A stretch of DNA of 37,268 bases from Chloroflexota bacterium. Its GTDB lineage: Bacteria > Chloroflexota > UBA6077 > CF-72. Within the stretch, counting starts at the first letter, position 1; every line of letters begins with the position of its first letter. Positions 8,320-17,412 of the stretch are shown here, one piece after another. The stretch spans positions 1 through 37,268 of the forward strand of contig JAFAZN010000185.1 in NCBI GenBank assembly GCA_019239775.1, written 5' to 3'. A program made the position numbers and the translations under genes. The notes under the pieces are model-generated. The model was not told the origin of the DNA, made no database searches, and saw only the letters and a list, made by a program, of their open reading frames with translations.

Positions 8320-8673
8320 GTGAGGCCTGCCCAGGTGCGAGCCGATGATCTGGACATGTCGTTCGAGCCCCGCTGCCCGCAGTGCCTGTTCGTTAGTCGC
8401 GAGCTGGGCCAGCCTACTCCTTGCTTGCTGCACGTCTCGCTGCCCGTGGAGCCAGCGGCGGCGGACCTCGCGCCGGAGCAACCAGTTCACCTGCATGAGT
8501 ACGACGAGCCGTATGTGTTCGGCCAGCTTCGGCCGACCGTGGATCGTCCCGGTCCCTTTTCTCTGCGCGAGTACGTGAGGCTGCAACTCCTGCGTACACG
8601 CATTCAGGCCGATCCGTCCCAGCTGGATCAGCCGGCCCCCGGCACTCAAGCCCGAAGCCTCTCCCGCCGATGA
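8320..8673 (+). CDS. Small protein of unknown function at the head of the chemotaxis cluster
   Basis: An open frame from GTG 8320 (117 aa), or more conservatively from ATG 8356 (105 aa), to TGA 8671-8673, ending 36 bases before cheA. Position-specific base composition looks coding: the third base is mostly G or C and the second is near 50 percent. The product begins MSFEPRCPQCLFVSRELG, with a CxxC pair, has an acidic middle (VHLHEYDEPYVFGQLRPTVD) and a helical REYVRLQLLRTRIQ near the end. I do not recognise a family. The antisense frame in the same register is also open (8275-8910), so the strand choice is not secure. Co-orientation with cheA and the short gap favour plus. A small accessory protein of chemotaxis or motility is possible, by location only. 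Confidence 0.5.
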   Translation: MRPAQVRADDLDMSFEPRCPQCLFVSRELGQPTPCLLHVSLPVEPAAADLAPEQPVHLHEYDEPYVFGQLRPTVDRPGPFSLREYVRLQLLRTRIQADPSQLDQPAPGTQARSLSRR

Positions 8674-8709
8674 TCGACTGGATCTGAGTCTGAGAAACCA
8701 CCACCACCA

Positions 8710-10827
8710 ATGACTACCCTGGATAAAAACCTGCAATTCGACCTGACCTCCGACGACCAAGCTCTGTTCCTGGCCGAAGTCGACGAGCTTCTCCAGCGGG
8801 TTGAGGAGTCGCTGGTTGACCTGGAGCGCGTTCCGGACGATCAAGGTCTCCTGAACGAGATCTTCCGCGCCGCCCACACGATCAAGGGTTCGTCGGCCAC
8901 GATCGGCCACGCCCGCATGGCAGCGCTAACGCACGCGATGGAGACCCGTCTCGACGACGTGCGCAAGGGCACCGCGTCGGTGACGCCCGAGTTGATCGAA
9001 GCGCTGCTCAAAGCGCTGGACGTTCTCAAGGTGCTGCGCGATGAGGTCGAAACCCGCGTCGCCGCCGACGTTGACGTCGATGCCGCCGCCGCCGCGGTCG
9101 AGCGCCGTTCGGCGTTGCGCGATCCGGCTCCGACCAAGAAGCCCGTATCAAAAGCCAAGAAGCGCAGCGCGAAATCTGGATCAAAGGCGAACGCGGCCAT
9201 CGATGGCGCGACGCATCGCTTCGAGATCGTGCTCGAGCAAGGCCCGTGGGCAGCTGTCCGCGCGCTGCAGGTCCTGCTGGCCCTTGGCGAGCATGGCCGC
9301 ATCGTTTCAAGCGAGCCGAGCCAGGCCGAGATCGAAAAAGAAGATTCGCAGGTCGGCGATCGCATGGTGGTCCTGGTCCATTCCGAACGGACCGAGGCCG
9401 AGCTCGTCAACGCACTCAACGGCGTCCCGGAGCTAGGTTCTATCCGCGCACAGACGTTGGAGCACGCCGAGCCGGACGCCGCGGACGAGCCCGAGGACCA
9501 GGACGCGCCTGCCGCCACCGTCGAGGCCGCCGCAACCGGACCGAAGGCAGCTACCCCCACGTCAACGGCCGCGGCTGCAGCCGCGGCTCCGCGGGGCGCG
9601 TCCACGACGATTCGCATCGACGTCGCTCGCCTGGACGCGCTGCTCAACCTGGTTGGCGAGCTGGTCATCGACCGCACCCGCCTGTTCCAGCTCGGCAGCT
9701 CGCTCGTCGATCAGTTCGGCGACGACCGCATCCTCGGCGACCTCCAACAAACTGCGCTGCACATCGGGCGCATCACCGACGAGCTGCAAGAGCAGGTGAT
9801 GAAGTCGCGCATGCTGCCGATCGAGTCGGTGTTCAACCGACTGCCCCGCGTCGTCCGCGACGTGGCCGCCAAGCAGGGCAAGCAGATCGAGTTCATTGTC
9901 GAAGGCAAGGACACAGAGCTGGATCGCTCGGTCATCGAAGAGATCGGCGACCCATTGCTGCACCTGATCCGCAACGGTGTCGATCACGGCATCGAAAAGC
10001 CTGAGGAGCGAACCGCCGCCGGTAAGCCGGCCGCTGGTCGGCTGAACCTTTCCGCGCAGCACGCCGACAGCTTCATCGTCATCGCTCTCGAAGACGATGG
10101 CAAGGGCATCGATGTGGACGCGGTCAAGCGCAAGGCCGTTGAGCGAGGGGTGGTTTCGCAGGAGGCGGCGGACCGCATGTCCGATCGGGAAGCGGTTCAG
10201 CTGATCTTCGCCCCTGGGCTCAGCACCGCGGAGAAGTTGAGCGACGTCTCAGGGCGTGGGGTTGGGATGGACGTCGTCCGCGCCAACGTCGAAAAGATCA
10301 ACGGCTCGGTCGAAGTCGAAACGCGCCGCGGCCATGGCACCACCTTCACGATTCGACTCCCCCTGACGCTGGCGATCGTTCAGGCGCTGCTGGTCCGCGT
10401 CGCAGGCGGCATTTACGCCTTGCCGATCCACTCGGTGACCGAGACCTTGCGTATCGAGCCCGATCAGATTCACCAGGTCAACCACCGCGAAGCGATCATG
10501 CTCCGCGACCAGGTGCTGCCGCTGGTAAACCTGCGGCACGTGTTCGGCCTGGAGGATGCCTCGGCTTCACGCGACGGCAGCCGCCTGGTCACGGCCGTTC
10601 ACACCAATAACCGTCAGGTTGGCCTGATCGTCGACGGCCTCGTCGGCGAACAGGAAATCGTTATCAAACCGCTCGGCCAGCTGGTCGGCGATGTCGCTGG
10701 CGTCTCGGGAGCGGCCATCCTGGGCGACGGTAGCGTCGCGCTCATTGTCGATGTGGCCGCCCTGATTGCTGCCGCGATCAAGGACAACACAACCATCATG
10801 TCGCCCGCCCTGAAAGCGGCGGCTTAG
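8710..10827 (+). CDS. cheA: Chemotaxis histidine kinase CheA
   Basis: A 705-residue soluble kinase that autophosphorylates in receptor arrays and passes phosphate to CheY and CheB. Domains in order: an Hpt domain (1-110) with the phospho-accepting His56 in FRAAHTIKGSS; an Ala/Asp/Lys-rich linker; a P2-like response-regulator-docking region at about 165-255; and another Ala-rich linker. The dimerisation region begins LDALLNLVGELVIDRTRL. The ATPase domain has the N box LLHLIRNGVDHGIE (about 416-429), G1 EDDGKGID (about 461-468), FAPGLST and SGRGVGMDVV. A C-terminal CheW-like domain (about 560-695) binds receptors. No Shine-Dalgarno sequence precedes ATG 8710; four CCA triplets lie there instead. 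It is followed by cheY after 21 bases. No separate cheW or receptor gene lies in this window. Confidence 0.97.
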   Translation: MTTLDKNLQFDLTSDDQALFLAEVDELLQRVEESLVDLERVPDDQGLLNEIFRAAHTIKGSSATIGHARMAALTHAMETRLDDVRKGTASVTPELIEALLKALDVLKVLRDEVETRVAADVDVDAAAAAVERRSALRDPAPTKKPVSKAKKRSAKSGSKANAAIDGATHRFEIVLEQGPWAAVRALQVLLALGEHGRIVSSEPSQAEIEKEDSQVGDRMVVLVHSERTEAELVNALNGVPELGSIRAQTLEHAEPDAADEPEDQDAPAATVEAAATGPKAATPTSTAAAAAAAPRGASTTIRIDVARLDALLNLVGELVIDRTRLFQLGSSLVDQFGDDRILGDLQQTALHIGRITDELQEQVMKSRMLPIESVFNRLPRVVRDVAAKQGKQIEFIVEGKDTELDRSVIEEIGDPLLHLIRNGVDHGIEKPEERTAAGKPAAGRLNLSAQHADSFIVIALEDDGKGIDVDAVKRKAVERGVVSQEAADRMSDREAVQLIFAPGLSTAEKLSDVSGRGVGMDVVRANVEKINGSVEVETRRGHGTTFTIRLPLTLAIVQALLVRVAGGIYALPIHSVTETLRIEPDQIHQVNHREAIMLRDQVLPLVNLRHVFGLEDASASRDGSRLVTAVHTNNRQVGLIVDGLVGEQEIVIKPLGQLVGDVAGVSGAAILGDGSVALIVDVAALIAAAIKDNTTIMSPALKAAA

Positions 10828-10848
10828 TTCAGGGAGGAACACACAACT

Positions 10849-11208
10849 ATGGCTCGCATTCTTGTGGTTGACGACGCAGCGTTCATGCGCGTGCGCGCGG
10901 CCAAGGTGCTCGAAGACGCTGGACACGAGGTCACCCAGGCCGAAAATGGCCTGGAGGCCGTCAAGAAGTACAACGAGTGGCGCCCCGACGCCGTCCTGAT
11001 GGACATCACCATGCCCGAGATGGACGGTCTGGCCGCTCTCAAAGAGATCAAGAAGATCGATCCCGCCGCGCGGGTGGCGATGGTCACAGCCATGGGCCAG
11101 CAGGCGATCGTGATGGAAGCGCTTAAGTCTGGTGCCAAGGACTTCGTCCTGAAGCCCTTCCAGCCTGACCGCGTCCTGGCGGCGCTGCAGAAGATCCTGG
11201 CGGCCTGA
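10849..11208 (+). CDS. cheY: Chemotaxis response regulator CheY
   Basis: A single receiver domain of 119 residues. Asp8 and Asp9 form the acidic pocket, Asp52 in LMDITMPEMDG is the phosphoacceptor, Thr80 (MVTAMG) is the switch residue, and Lys102 (FVLKPF) completes the active site. Phosphorylated by CheA, it would bind the flagellar switch proteins FliM and possibly FliN encoded at 31730-33397. A strong ribosome-binding site (GGGAGGAA) lies about ten bases before ATG 10849. It sits between cheA and cheB in a tight co-directional run. Without a DNA-binding domain it is not a transcription factor. Confidence 0.95.
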   Translation: MARILVVDDAAFMRVRAAKVLEDAGHEVTQAENGLEAVKKYNEWRPDAVLMDITMPEMDGLAALKEIKKIDPAARVAMVTAMGQQAIVMEALKSGAKDFVLKPFQPDRVLAALQKILAA

Positions 11209-11217
11209 TCCCGACTC

Positions 11218-12327
11218 ATGGCCATCCGCGTACTGGTGGTGGATGACTCGGCGTTCATGCGTCGAGTTATTGGCGAGGCGGTCACGTCGCAAGCCGACAT
11301 GGAGCTGGCCGGCGTCGCGATCAACGGCCTGGACGCACTGCTCAAGGTAGAGCAGCTCCAGCCGGACGTTGTCACGCTCGACGTCGAGATGCCCGAAATG
11401 GACGGGCTCACGGCGCTTCGGCACCTGATGGCGCGCTACCCGCGCCCGGTCGTGATGCTCTCCAGCTTGACGCAAGAGGGCGCCGTCACGACGTTGCGTG
11501 CGCTCAGCATTGGCGCTGTCGATTTCGTGCCGAAGCCCTCGGGCTCGATCTCGCTCGATTTTCACAAGGTCCGCGAGGACCTGCTGCACAAGATCCGCGT
11601 TGCCGCTGGCGCTCGAATTCAGGCGCACGCCACCCCGTCGAGACCTGTTGCTCCGACGCCCGGTGCGGCTCGCGCTGAGATGCTTCGAAGACTTCATCCC
11701 GACGGGTCCCCATCCCAGGGACGGTCCGTCAACGGTTCAGGAGCCTTCGATCGTCTCGTGATCATCGGATCGTCCACGGGTGGCCCTCGGGCTCTGGGCA
11801 CTGTTGTGCCAGCGTTGCCGCGCGACGGCCATACCGCGTATCTGATCGTGCAGCACATGCCGGCTGGTTTCACCAGGTCGCTGGCGGATCGACTCGACAG
11901 CACCAGTGCGCTCGCGGTGCACGAGGCCGCCGAGGGCGATCGTCTCTCAGCCGATCTCGCGCTGGTCGCCCCTGGCGATCACCACCTGCGCCTCACCTCC
12001 GCCGGCGTCGTCGAGCTCGACGAAGGCCCCCGCGTTCATGGCGTCCGACCCTCCGTGGACGTCACGCTCGAGTCAGTCGCGCAGCACTACGCCAAACGCA
12101 GCGTGGTGGCGGTGCTGACCGGGATGGGCCAGGACGGCGCGGCAGGCGCCGCACGCGTTCACGAGCTTGGTGCGTATGTCCTGGCCGAGGACGAATCGAC
12201 CTGCGTTGTCTGGGGCATGCCCCGCGCCGTGGTCGAACGCGACGCGGCCGACAAGGTCGTGCCACTGGATGCGATGGCGCAAGCCATCACCGCCGCTATC
12301 ACACGAGGAGCCCACGCCCATGCATAA
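11218..12327 (+). CDS. cheB: Chemotaxis protein-glutamate methylesterase CheB
   Basis: A 369-residue two-domain enzyme that removes methyl groups from (or deamidates) receptor glutamates during adaptation. The N-terminal receiver domain (1-125) has the phosphoacceptor Asp55 in TLDVEMPEMDG and Lys106 in FVPKPSG. A Pro/Arg-rich linker covers about 135-178. The C-terminal methylesterase domain carries the catalytic triad Ser186 (IIGSSTGGP), His213 (VQHMPAGFT) and Asp306 (TGMGQDGAAG). ATG 11218 lies nine bases after the cheY stop. Its end overlaps the cheR start by eight bases, so production of the methylesterase and methyltransferase is probably coupled. Confidence 0.96.
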   Translation: MAIRVLVVDDSAFMRRVIGEAVTSQADMELAGVAINGLDALLKVEQLQPDVVTLDVEMPEMDGLTALRHLMARYPRPVVMLSSLTQEGAVTTLRALSIGAVDFVPKPSGSISLDFHKVREDLLHKIRVAAGARIQAHATPSRPVAPTPGAARAEMLRRLHPDGSPSQGRSVNGSGAFDRLVIIGSSTGGPRALGTVVPALPRDGHTAYLIVQHMPAGFTRSLADRLDSTSALAVHEAAEGDRLSADLALVAPGDHHLRLTSAGVVELDEGPRVHGVRPSVDVTLESVAQHYAKRSVVAVLTGMGQDGAAGAARVHELGAYVLAEDESTCVVWGMPRAVVERDAADKVVPLDAMAQAITAAITRGAHAHA

Positions 12328-13126
12328 CACCGCCGAAGCGGCAATTCCCGCGGACTTCGAGGCGTTCCGCAAACGCGCCTATCAGCTGACGGGCCTGGAC
12401 CTAACCTCGTACAAGGCGCCACAGATGCATCGGCGTCTCACCGCGCTGCTGCAGCGCCAGAAGATCGCCTCGTTCGCGGAGTACGCTCGCGTCCTCGAGA
12501 CGGACGCCCAACGCCGTCAAGAGTTCAAGGACTACGTCACGATCAACGTCTCGGAGTTCTTCCGCGACGGCGATCGCTTCGGTGAGCTGGAACGCCGCAT
12601 CCTGCCGATGCTGCTGGGCGGCGGCGCGGGTCTTCGCGTCTGGAGCGCCGGCTGCTCGATCGGTGCCGAGCCGTACTCGGTCTCGATTCTGCTGCACGAG
12701 CAGGCGCCCGGCCGCAATCACTCGATACTCGCGACCGACATCGATCAGACGATCCTGGATCGGGCGCGGGCTGGTGCAGGCTATCTCGCCACCGACCTGC
12801 GCAACGCGGGCGCCGAACGTATTCGGAAGTGGTTCATCGCTACGCCGGACGGCAAGTTTTCGGTAGGCCCAGCCCCACGCACGCCGATTCGCTTTCAGAA
12901 GCACGACCTGCTGCGCGATCCGTATCCGAAGGGACCCTTCGATCTTGTCGCCTGCCGCAACGTGGTTATCTACTTCACTGAAGAGGCCAAGGACCGCATT
13001 TATCAGGGCTTCGTCAACTCACTCGCTTCTGGCGGCGTCCTGTTCGTTGGCGGAACCGAAGCGATCATGCGCCCGCAAGCATTGGGCCTGACCGTGCTCG
13101 GGCCAGGCTTCTACCGCAAGGCGTGA
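12320..13126 (+). CDS. cheR: Chemotaxis protein methyltransferase CheR
   Basis: A 268-residue SAM-dependent methyltransferase that methylates receptor glutamates, opposing CheB. The start is ATG 12320 (MHNTAEAAIPADF), with GAGGAG nine bases upstream; the frame is open further back but overlaps cheB. The N-terminal helical domain (10-80) ends in the family motif TINVSEFFRD. The catalytic domain shows the SAM-binding VWSAGCSIGAEPYS (107-120), ATDIDQTILDRAR (138-150) and DLVACRNVVIYF (208-219). No C-terminal receptor-docking pentapeptide-binding insertion is obvious. It lies between cheB and an HDOD gene in the same operon. Confidence 0.96.
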   Translation: MHNTAEAAIPADFEAFRKRAYQLTGLDLTSYKAPQMHRRLTALLQRQKIASFAEYARVLETDAQRRQEFKDYVTINVSEFFRDGDRFGELERRILPMLLGGGAGLRVWSAGCSIGAEPYSVSILLHEQAPGRNHSILATDIDQTILDRARAGAGYLATDLRNAGAERIRKWFIATPDGKFSVGPAPRTPIRFQKHDLLRDPYPKGPFDLVACRNVVIYFTEEAKDRIYQGFVNSLASGGVLFVGGTEAIMRPQALGLTVLGPGFYRKA

Positions 13127-13154
13127 GAACCTCGAGGACGTTGAAAGACCGCTG

Positions 13155-14018
13155 ATGTTGAGCGTTGTTCCGCGCGGGCCACTTCCGTCTACGCCTGAGC
13201 AGTTGGTGACCTCCGCTCCCGAGCTGGAGGCGCTGCCTGTGGTCGCCCAACGGCTGTTCGGGCTCGTGCGCGATCCAAACGCAACAATCGAGGCCATGGC
13301 CCGCCTGCTCGGAACCGACCAGGCGTTGGTTGCCAGCGTGCTGCGTTATGCAAACAGCGCTCGCGCGATGCCCAACCGGCGCATCGCGAGCCTGCCCGAA
13401 GCGATTGCGCGAATTGGTCTCCGCACACTCGGCGAGGTGGTGGTGCGCGCTTGCGCCGCGCCGGTGCTCGATCGCGGTCTTCCTCCATACGCCTTGCCGC
13501 GACGCATAGCCTGGCGCCACTCGGCAACCGTTTCCGAGGCCACTCGCGGGTTGGCCCGATTGGCCAGGATCGGCGCAACGGAAGAAGCCAGCGTGGCAGG
13601 CTTGTTGCACGACGTGGGCAAATTCGTGTTGACCTCTGTCGTACCTGAGGCCGCCGCTGAAGCCGTTTCAGTTGCGCGCAGTCGCCGAATCCCGGTCTGG
13701 CAGGCGGAGACACAAGTCATCGGCTTTCACCACGGCCACGTCGGCGGCGCGTTGCTGCGCTCGTGGGGCTTGCCTGAGCACGTGGCAGCAGCCGTGGCGT
13801 TTCATCACGAACCAGACCAGACCGACAATCAGCTGGCCACCGTTGTGGCAATCGCGGACGCCGCCGCGCACGCAGTCGGCGCGGTTGGCTCGGGCGGCGC
13901 GTGCCCGCAACCCGATTGGGACCCGGCCGCTGCCGGGGTCCTCGGTGCTGGAGTCAATCCAGAGCAGCTGGAGCAATTCCTTGACAGCCTGCGCTGCGTC
14001 GAGGCTGAAGACCTGTAG
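13155..14018 (+). CDS. HDOD domain protein
   Basis: A 287-residue protein with an HDOD domain at about residues 20-230. It begins LEALPVVAQRLFGLVRDPNA, then has LGTDQALVASVLRYANSA and the stretch SLPEAIARIGLRTLGEVVVR. It keeps an intact HDVGK motif (His152-Asp153), which many HDOD proteins have lost, and a second histidine-rich segment (GFHHGHVGG and AFHHEP). That leaves open a real metal-dependent phosphohydrolase activity. HDOD proteins act in bacterial signalling, often beside chemotaxis or c-di-GMP genes. Its place between cheR and cheX, with gaps of 28 and 18 bases, suggests a signalling role tied to motility. The substrate or partner is unknown. Confidence 0.9.
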   Translation: MLSVVPRGPLPSTPEQLVTSAPELEALPVVAQRLFGLVRDPNATIEAMARLLGTDQALVASVLRYANSARAMPNRRIASLPEAIARIGLRTLGEVVVRACAAPVLDRGLPPYALPRRIAWRHSATVSEATRGLARLARIGATEEASVAGLLHDVGKFVLTSVVPEAAAEAVSVARSRRIPVWQAETQVIGFHHGHVGGALLRSWGLPEHVAAAVAFHHEPDQTDNQLATVVAIADAAAHAVGAVGSGGACPQPDWDPAAAGVLGAGVNPEQLEQFLDSLRCVEAEDL

Positions 14019-14036
14019 TACCCGGGAGAGAGCATC

Positions 14037-14498
14037 GTGAAGGTCGAATTCGTCAATCCATTCATCCAGGCCGCACGCGAAGTGCTCGAGTCTGAGCTTG
14101 GTGGTGAAGTCCAGCGCGGCAACCTGCACCTCAAGAAATCCGCGTTCACGACCGACGAGATCACTGCGCTGGTGGGCGTCACCGGCAAGGTGAGCGGCAT
14201 GGTGCTGTACTCGATGAGCCAGGAGACTGCGCTCGGCATCGTCTCGCGCATGATGGGGCAGCAGTTCGAGGAATTCGACGCCCTGGCGCAAAGTGGCATC
14301 GGCGAGGTGGGCAACGTGATCACCGGCCGCGCTGGCGTGCTGTTGTCCGAGGCCGGGTATCCATCCAACATCACCCCGCCAGCACTGGTCGTTGGCAAAG
14401 GCACGATGGTCACCACGCTTGACCTCAACCGGCTGGTCTTCCCGCTGGAAACGGACGTCGGCGCACTCGAGGTGCAGGTGGTCCTAAAAGCCGCCTGA
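14037..14498 (+). CDS. cheX: CheX-type CheY phosphatase
   Basis: A 153-residue CheC/CheX-family protein, expected to dephosphorylate CheY-P and so end the signal. The single family active site is SGIGEVGNVITGRAG, with Glu90 and Asn93 as the ExxN pair. CheC proteins usually have two such sites and CheX one central site, so CheX fits better. The fold-typical start MKVEFVNPFIQAAREVL is present. The start codon is GTG 14037, preceded by GGGAGAG. As the last gene of the cheA-cheX run, it is the only candidate phosphatase in the window, since no cheZ or fliY-type phosphatase is seen. Confidence 0.92.
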   Translation: MKVEFVNPFIQAAREVLESELGGEVQRGNLHLKKSAFTTDEITALVGVTGKVSGMVLYSMSQETALGIVSRMMGQQFEEFDALAQSGIGEVGNVITGRAGVLLSEAGYPSNITPPALVVGKGTMVTTLDLNRLVFPLETDVGALEVQVVLKAA

Positions 14499-14524
14499 AG
14501 TGTGAACCGCTTCACCGCCAGGCT

Positions 14525-14557
14525 GTGCGCGGGTTCATCGAATCGACCCCTGCGCAC
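14525..14557 (+). other. Imperfect stem-loop before the secreted-protein gene
   Basis: GTGCGC (14525-14530) pairs with GCGCAC (14552-14557). An inner GGG/CCC pairing sits behind a small bulge, giving a stem of about nine pairs that ends six bases before ATG 14563. No T-tract follows, so it is not an obvious terminator. It would place the start codon beside a structured leader. Function is unknown. Confidence 0.3.
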
Positions 14558-14562
14558 GGCTC

Positions 14563-17178
14563 ATGCTGGCGGACGTGTTCAAACATGACGCCTCACCCAG
14601 GGCGCGATCTCACGGTTGGGCTCGTCGCCTGAGTATTGGCCTTGCATCGGTGCTGATTGGTGGCGCGGCGCTGTCCGCCCAGGTCGTAGACGCCGCACCG
14701 AGTACGCCACCCGCACCGGGGATCAATGGGCACCACGGCCCGCACATCATGCCTTTCGGGCTGACGCCCTCCCCCGTTCACGGAATTGGTGACGGCCCAA
14801 CCCTCAAACTGCCCGGTGGCGTAGCCGGTCTCGGCGCACCCGAAATCGCCCCCTCTGGAGCGCACCTGGTTTACAACGGCGGCCGCGTCGTCAACAACGT
14901 CCTGGTGGTGCAGGTGATCTGGGGCAGCGGCTCGTATCTTCCGCAGACAACCAGCACCGCCAGTCCCAGCCTGGCGACGTTCTTTCAGGCGGTTGCGTCG
15001 TCCAACTACATGGACTGGCTCGACTCTGAATACAACACCATCAACAGTAGCTTCAACGGCACGAAGACCAACCAGCACATCGGGCGCGGCGGGTTCCAGC
15101 AGCAGGTCACCATCACACCCAGCGCGGCGGCCAACGGCAGCGTCGTGGACGACAGCGCCATTCAGGCCGAAATGACCGCCCAAATCAACGCCGGTCATTT
15201 ACCAGCGCCAGCCAGCGATGCGAGCGGCAACCCCAGCACACTCTATGCGCTGTTTTTCCGCCACGGCCAGACCATCACCCAGGGCGGCAGCCAGTCACTG
15301 GTACCTGGCGGCTTTTGCGCGTACCACGGCACGGTTGCTGCCAGCGGCAGTCTTGGCGAGTATTACTACTCGGTGCTGCCGGACCTCGTGGGTGTCACCG
15401 GCTGTGGGGTCGGAACGGACTTCCAGAACACGACTTCGGTCCAATCGCACGAACTGGTTGAGACGCTGACCGATGCTGAGGTGGGACTGGCCACGAACGC
15501 CGCGGGGCCGCCGCTGGCCTGGTACGACAGCACAAACGGCGAGATTGGCGACATCTGCAACGCCCAGCAAGGGACTTTCGGTCCGGTCAACGGCCAGACG
15601 TACACGCTCCAGTACGAGTTCAGCAACGCGCAAAACAACTGCATTCTGCCTGCCTACCAGGCGCAGAACAGCAATTTCTCGATCGCCACTTCGCCTGCCT
15701 CGGTGTCGGTGACAGCCGGCTCCGGTGCAAGCTCAACGGTCACCACGAGCATAACCTCCGGTTCCGCGCAGACCGTCAGCCTGAGCGTAAGCGGCGCTCC
15801 CACGGGCGTTACTGCCTCGCTGAGCCCGAGCAGCGTGACCTCCGGCGGTTCGGCAACCCTTTCGATCTCGACAAACACGAATACCGTGACCGGCGGCTAC
15901 GTCCTGACAGTCACGGGCACTGCCGGCACGGTCAGCCACTCTGCCACGGTAAACCTGACCGTCAATTCGGCCACCGGCAATGACTTCTCCGTCACCCCTT
16001 CGCCCGCGTCAGTCTCCATTGCTGCCGGCGCCAACGGAAGCACTACGATCAACACCGCCACGACTTCGGGCTCGGCCCAGACCGTCGGTCTGAGCGTAAG
16101 CGGCGCTCCCACGGGCGTGACAGCCTATCTGAGCCCAACCAGTGTAAGTTCTGGCCAGTCCAGCACCCTGTCTATCACAACGACCTCCAACGCGGCCGCC
16201 GGCACGTATTCACTCACCGTCACTGGCACCGGCTCGTCGGCGACCCACTCCGCCAGCGTTATCTTGAACGTGAGCGGCGGGACCGGCGGTGGTGGTATCT
16301 CCAATGGCGGCTTCGAGACCGGCAACCTCGGCGGTTGGACCGCCTCCGGTGCTTCGGAAAGCGTCGTCAGCTCCGGATGCCATGGCGGCACCTTCTGCGC
16401 GCAACTTGGTTCGTCGTCGCCCACGAACGGTGACTCGACCATCGCCCAGACGTTTGTGGCTCCCTCCGGCGCCACTGGGATTTCGCTCTGGTACAAGATG
16501 ACCTGCCCCGACACGGTCACCTACGACTGGGCCTTGGCAACCCTCGCCGACAACACGGCTGGGACGACCGCGACCCTGCTGAGCAAGATCTGTACGACGA
16601 ACAGTTGGACGAATCTCACCAGTTCAGTAACGGCAGGTCACAGCTACACCCTGACCCTGACGAGCCACGACGACAACTACGGCGCTGATCCGACCTTCAC
16701 TCTCTTCGACGATGTGGCACTCACGTCCCCTGCACCTCCAGCAGCCGGCATCACCAACGGCGGCTTCGAAGCAGGCTTCACAGGCTGGACCTCGTCCGGC
16801 GCCTCTGCAACAGTCGTGAACAGTGGCTGCCACGGCGGTGCCTTCTGCGCGAGGCTTGGCTCCACGAACCCGACCAATGGAGACTCGAACCTGGTCCAGA
16901 CCTTCGCGGTGCCTTCGGGCAAGAGCCAGCTCTCGCTCTGGTACAAGATGGCCTGCCCCGACACTGTGACCTATGACTGGGCGACGGTCACGCTGAAGAA
17001 CAATGCGACCAACGCCACGACAACGGTGCTGGCCAAGGTCTGCACGACCAACTCCTGGACCAACATCACGGCATCGGTCGCGGCCGGCACCAGCTACACG
17101 CTGACGCTGACCAGCCACGATGACAACTACAGCGCCGACCCAACCTTCACCCTGTACGACGATGTCACTTTGAACTAG
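14563..17178 (+). CDS. Secreted modular protein: EXORDIUM-like/putative protease domain, two Ig-like and two C-terminal repeats
   Basis: An 871-residue exported protein. A long N-region and a hydrophobic stretch (about 23-42, [20 protein letters not shown]) ending at DAAPS look like a Sec signal peptide. Residues 95-360 form a globular domain with [16 protein letters not shown] (His296, Glu297, Glu300, an HExxE pattern), resembling bacterial relatives of plant EXORDIUM/phosphate-induced proteins; metal binding is inferred. Two Ig-like repeats follow (about 371-468 and 473-571). Two Cys-containing modules then begin at 579 ([15 protein letters not shown]) and 730 ([14 protein letters not shown]), with four conserved cysteines each; they resemble carbohydrate-binding or adhesive beta-sandwiches. 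It lies between cheX and flbD on the same strand. No ribosome-binding site is obvious. Adhesion, matrix or substrate binding at the cell surface is plausible. Confidence 0.88.
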   Translation: MLADVFKHDASPRARSHGWARRLSIGLASVLIGGAALSAQVVDAAPSTPPAPGINGHHGPHIMPFGLTPSPVHGIGDGPTLKLPGGVAGLGAPEIAPSGAHLVYNGGRVVNNVLVVQVIWGSGSYLPQTTSTASPSLATFFQAVASSNYMDWLDSEYNTINSSFNGTKTNQHIGRGGFQQQVTITPSAAANGSVVDDSAIQAEMTAQINAGHLPAPASDASGNPSTLYALFFRHGQTITQGGSQSLVPGGFCAYHGTVAASGSLGEYYYSVLPDLVGVTGCGVGTDFQNTTSVQSHELVETLTDAEVGLATNAAGPPLAWYDSTNGEIGDICNAQQGTFGPVNGQTYTLQYEFSNAQNNCILPAYQAQNSNFSIATSPASVSVTAGSGASSTVTTSITSGSAQTVSLSVSGAPTGVTASLSPSSVTSGGSATLSISTNTNTVTGGYVLTVTGTAGTVSHSATVNLTVNSATGNDFSVTPSPASVSIAAGANGSTTINTATTSGSAQTVGLSVSGAPTGVTAYLSPTSVSSGQSSTLSITTTSNAAAGTYSLTVTGTGSSATHSASVILNVSGGTGGGGISNGGFETGNLGGWTASGASESVVSSGCHGGTFCAQLGSSSPTNGDSTIAQTFVAPSGATGISLWYKMTCPDTVTYDWALATLADNTAGTTATLLSKICTTNSWTNLTSSVTAGHSYTLTLTSHDDNYGADPTFTLFDDVALTSPAPPAAGITNGGFEAGFTGWTSSGASATVVNSGCHGGAFCARLGSTNPTNGDSNLVQTFAVPSGKSQLSLWYKMACPDTVTYDWATVTLKNNATNATTTVLAKVCTTNSWTNITASVAAGTSYTLTLTSHDDNYSADPTFTLYDDVTLN
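15673..16275 (+). repeat. Tandem duplication of an Ig-like module (two copies, ~100 aa each)
   Basis: Two successive copies within the secreted-protein gene share the frame xFSxxxSPASVSxxAG and [10 protein letters not shown] 29-base block is identical at 15781-15809 and 16090-16118, 309 bases apart, although flanking codons differ. That points to a recent duplication or gene conversion. Confidence 0.8.
16297..17175 (+). repeat. Tandem duplication of a ~145-residue Cys-rich C-terminal module
   Basis: Copy 1 starts at 16297 and copy 2 at 16750, a period of 453 bases. Shared segments include [24 protein letters not shown] and [12 protein letters not shown]. The four cysteines (SGCHGG..C, KM.CPD, K.CTTNSW) are kept in both copies. 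Confidence 0.85.
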
Positions 17179-17284
17179 GACTCCACCCTTCAATCGACAC
17201 TGTCTTTCACTGATTCCTTCTTAGAAGATTCTTTCCCTTCGGGTGGTTCAGGCGCGGCCCAGCACGTACGCGATGCTGGTGCGC

Positions 17285-17305
17285 CCGAGCCGCCCGCTCG
17301 GCTTT
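17285..17305 (+). terminator. Possible weak intrinsic terminator after the secreted-protein gene
   Basis: CCGAGC (17285-17290) and GCTCGG (17296-17301) form a perfect six-pair stem with a five-base loop, followed only by CTTTA. It lies in the 234-base gap between the secreted protein and flbD. The short T run makes it a weak candidate. The rest of the gap holds a CCCTTCGGG mini-hairpin and no gene that I can see. Confidence 0.35.
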
Positions 17306-17412
17306 ACAGTTCGGGACGAACGGCTGCTGCACCCGGGACGCTCGACTCGTGAGATCGCCATCACCAGATCGCCAGAATGCGCTCACCTGGACAAGGGGAC
17401 TGGAAGACCGCG

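Noticed and set aside
8275-8910. 211-codon minus-strand ORF opposite the start of cheA
   Set aside because: Its 5' third is antisense to the conserved CheA Hpt domain. The rest shares register with the plus-strand ORF; kept only as an alternative to that call.
10567-11697. 376-codon minus-strand ORF
   Set aside because: It is antisense to the end of cheA, all of cheY and the start of cheB, all with clear family motifs on the plus strand.
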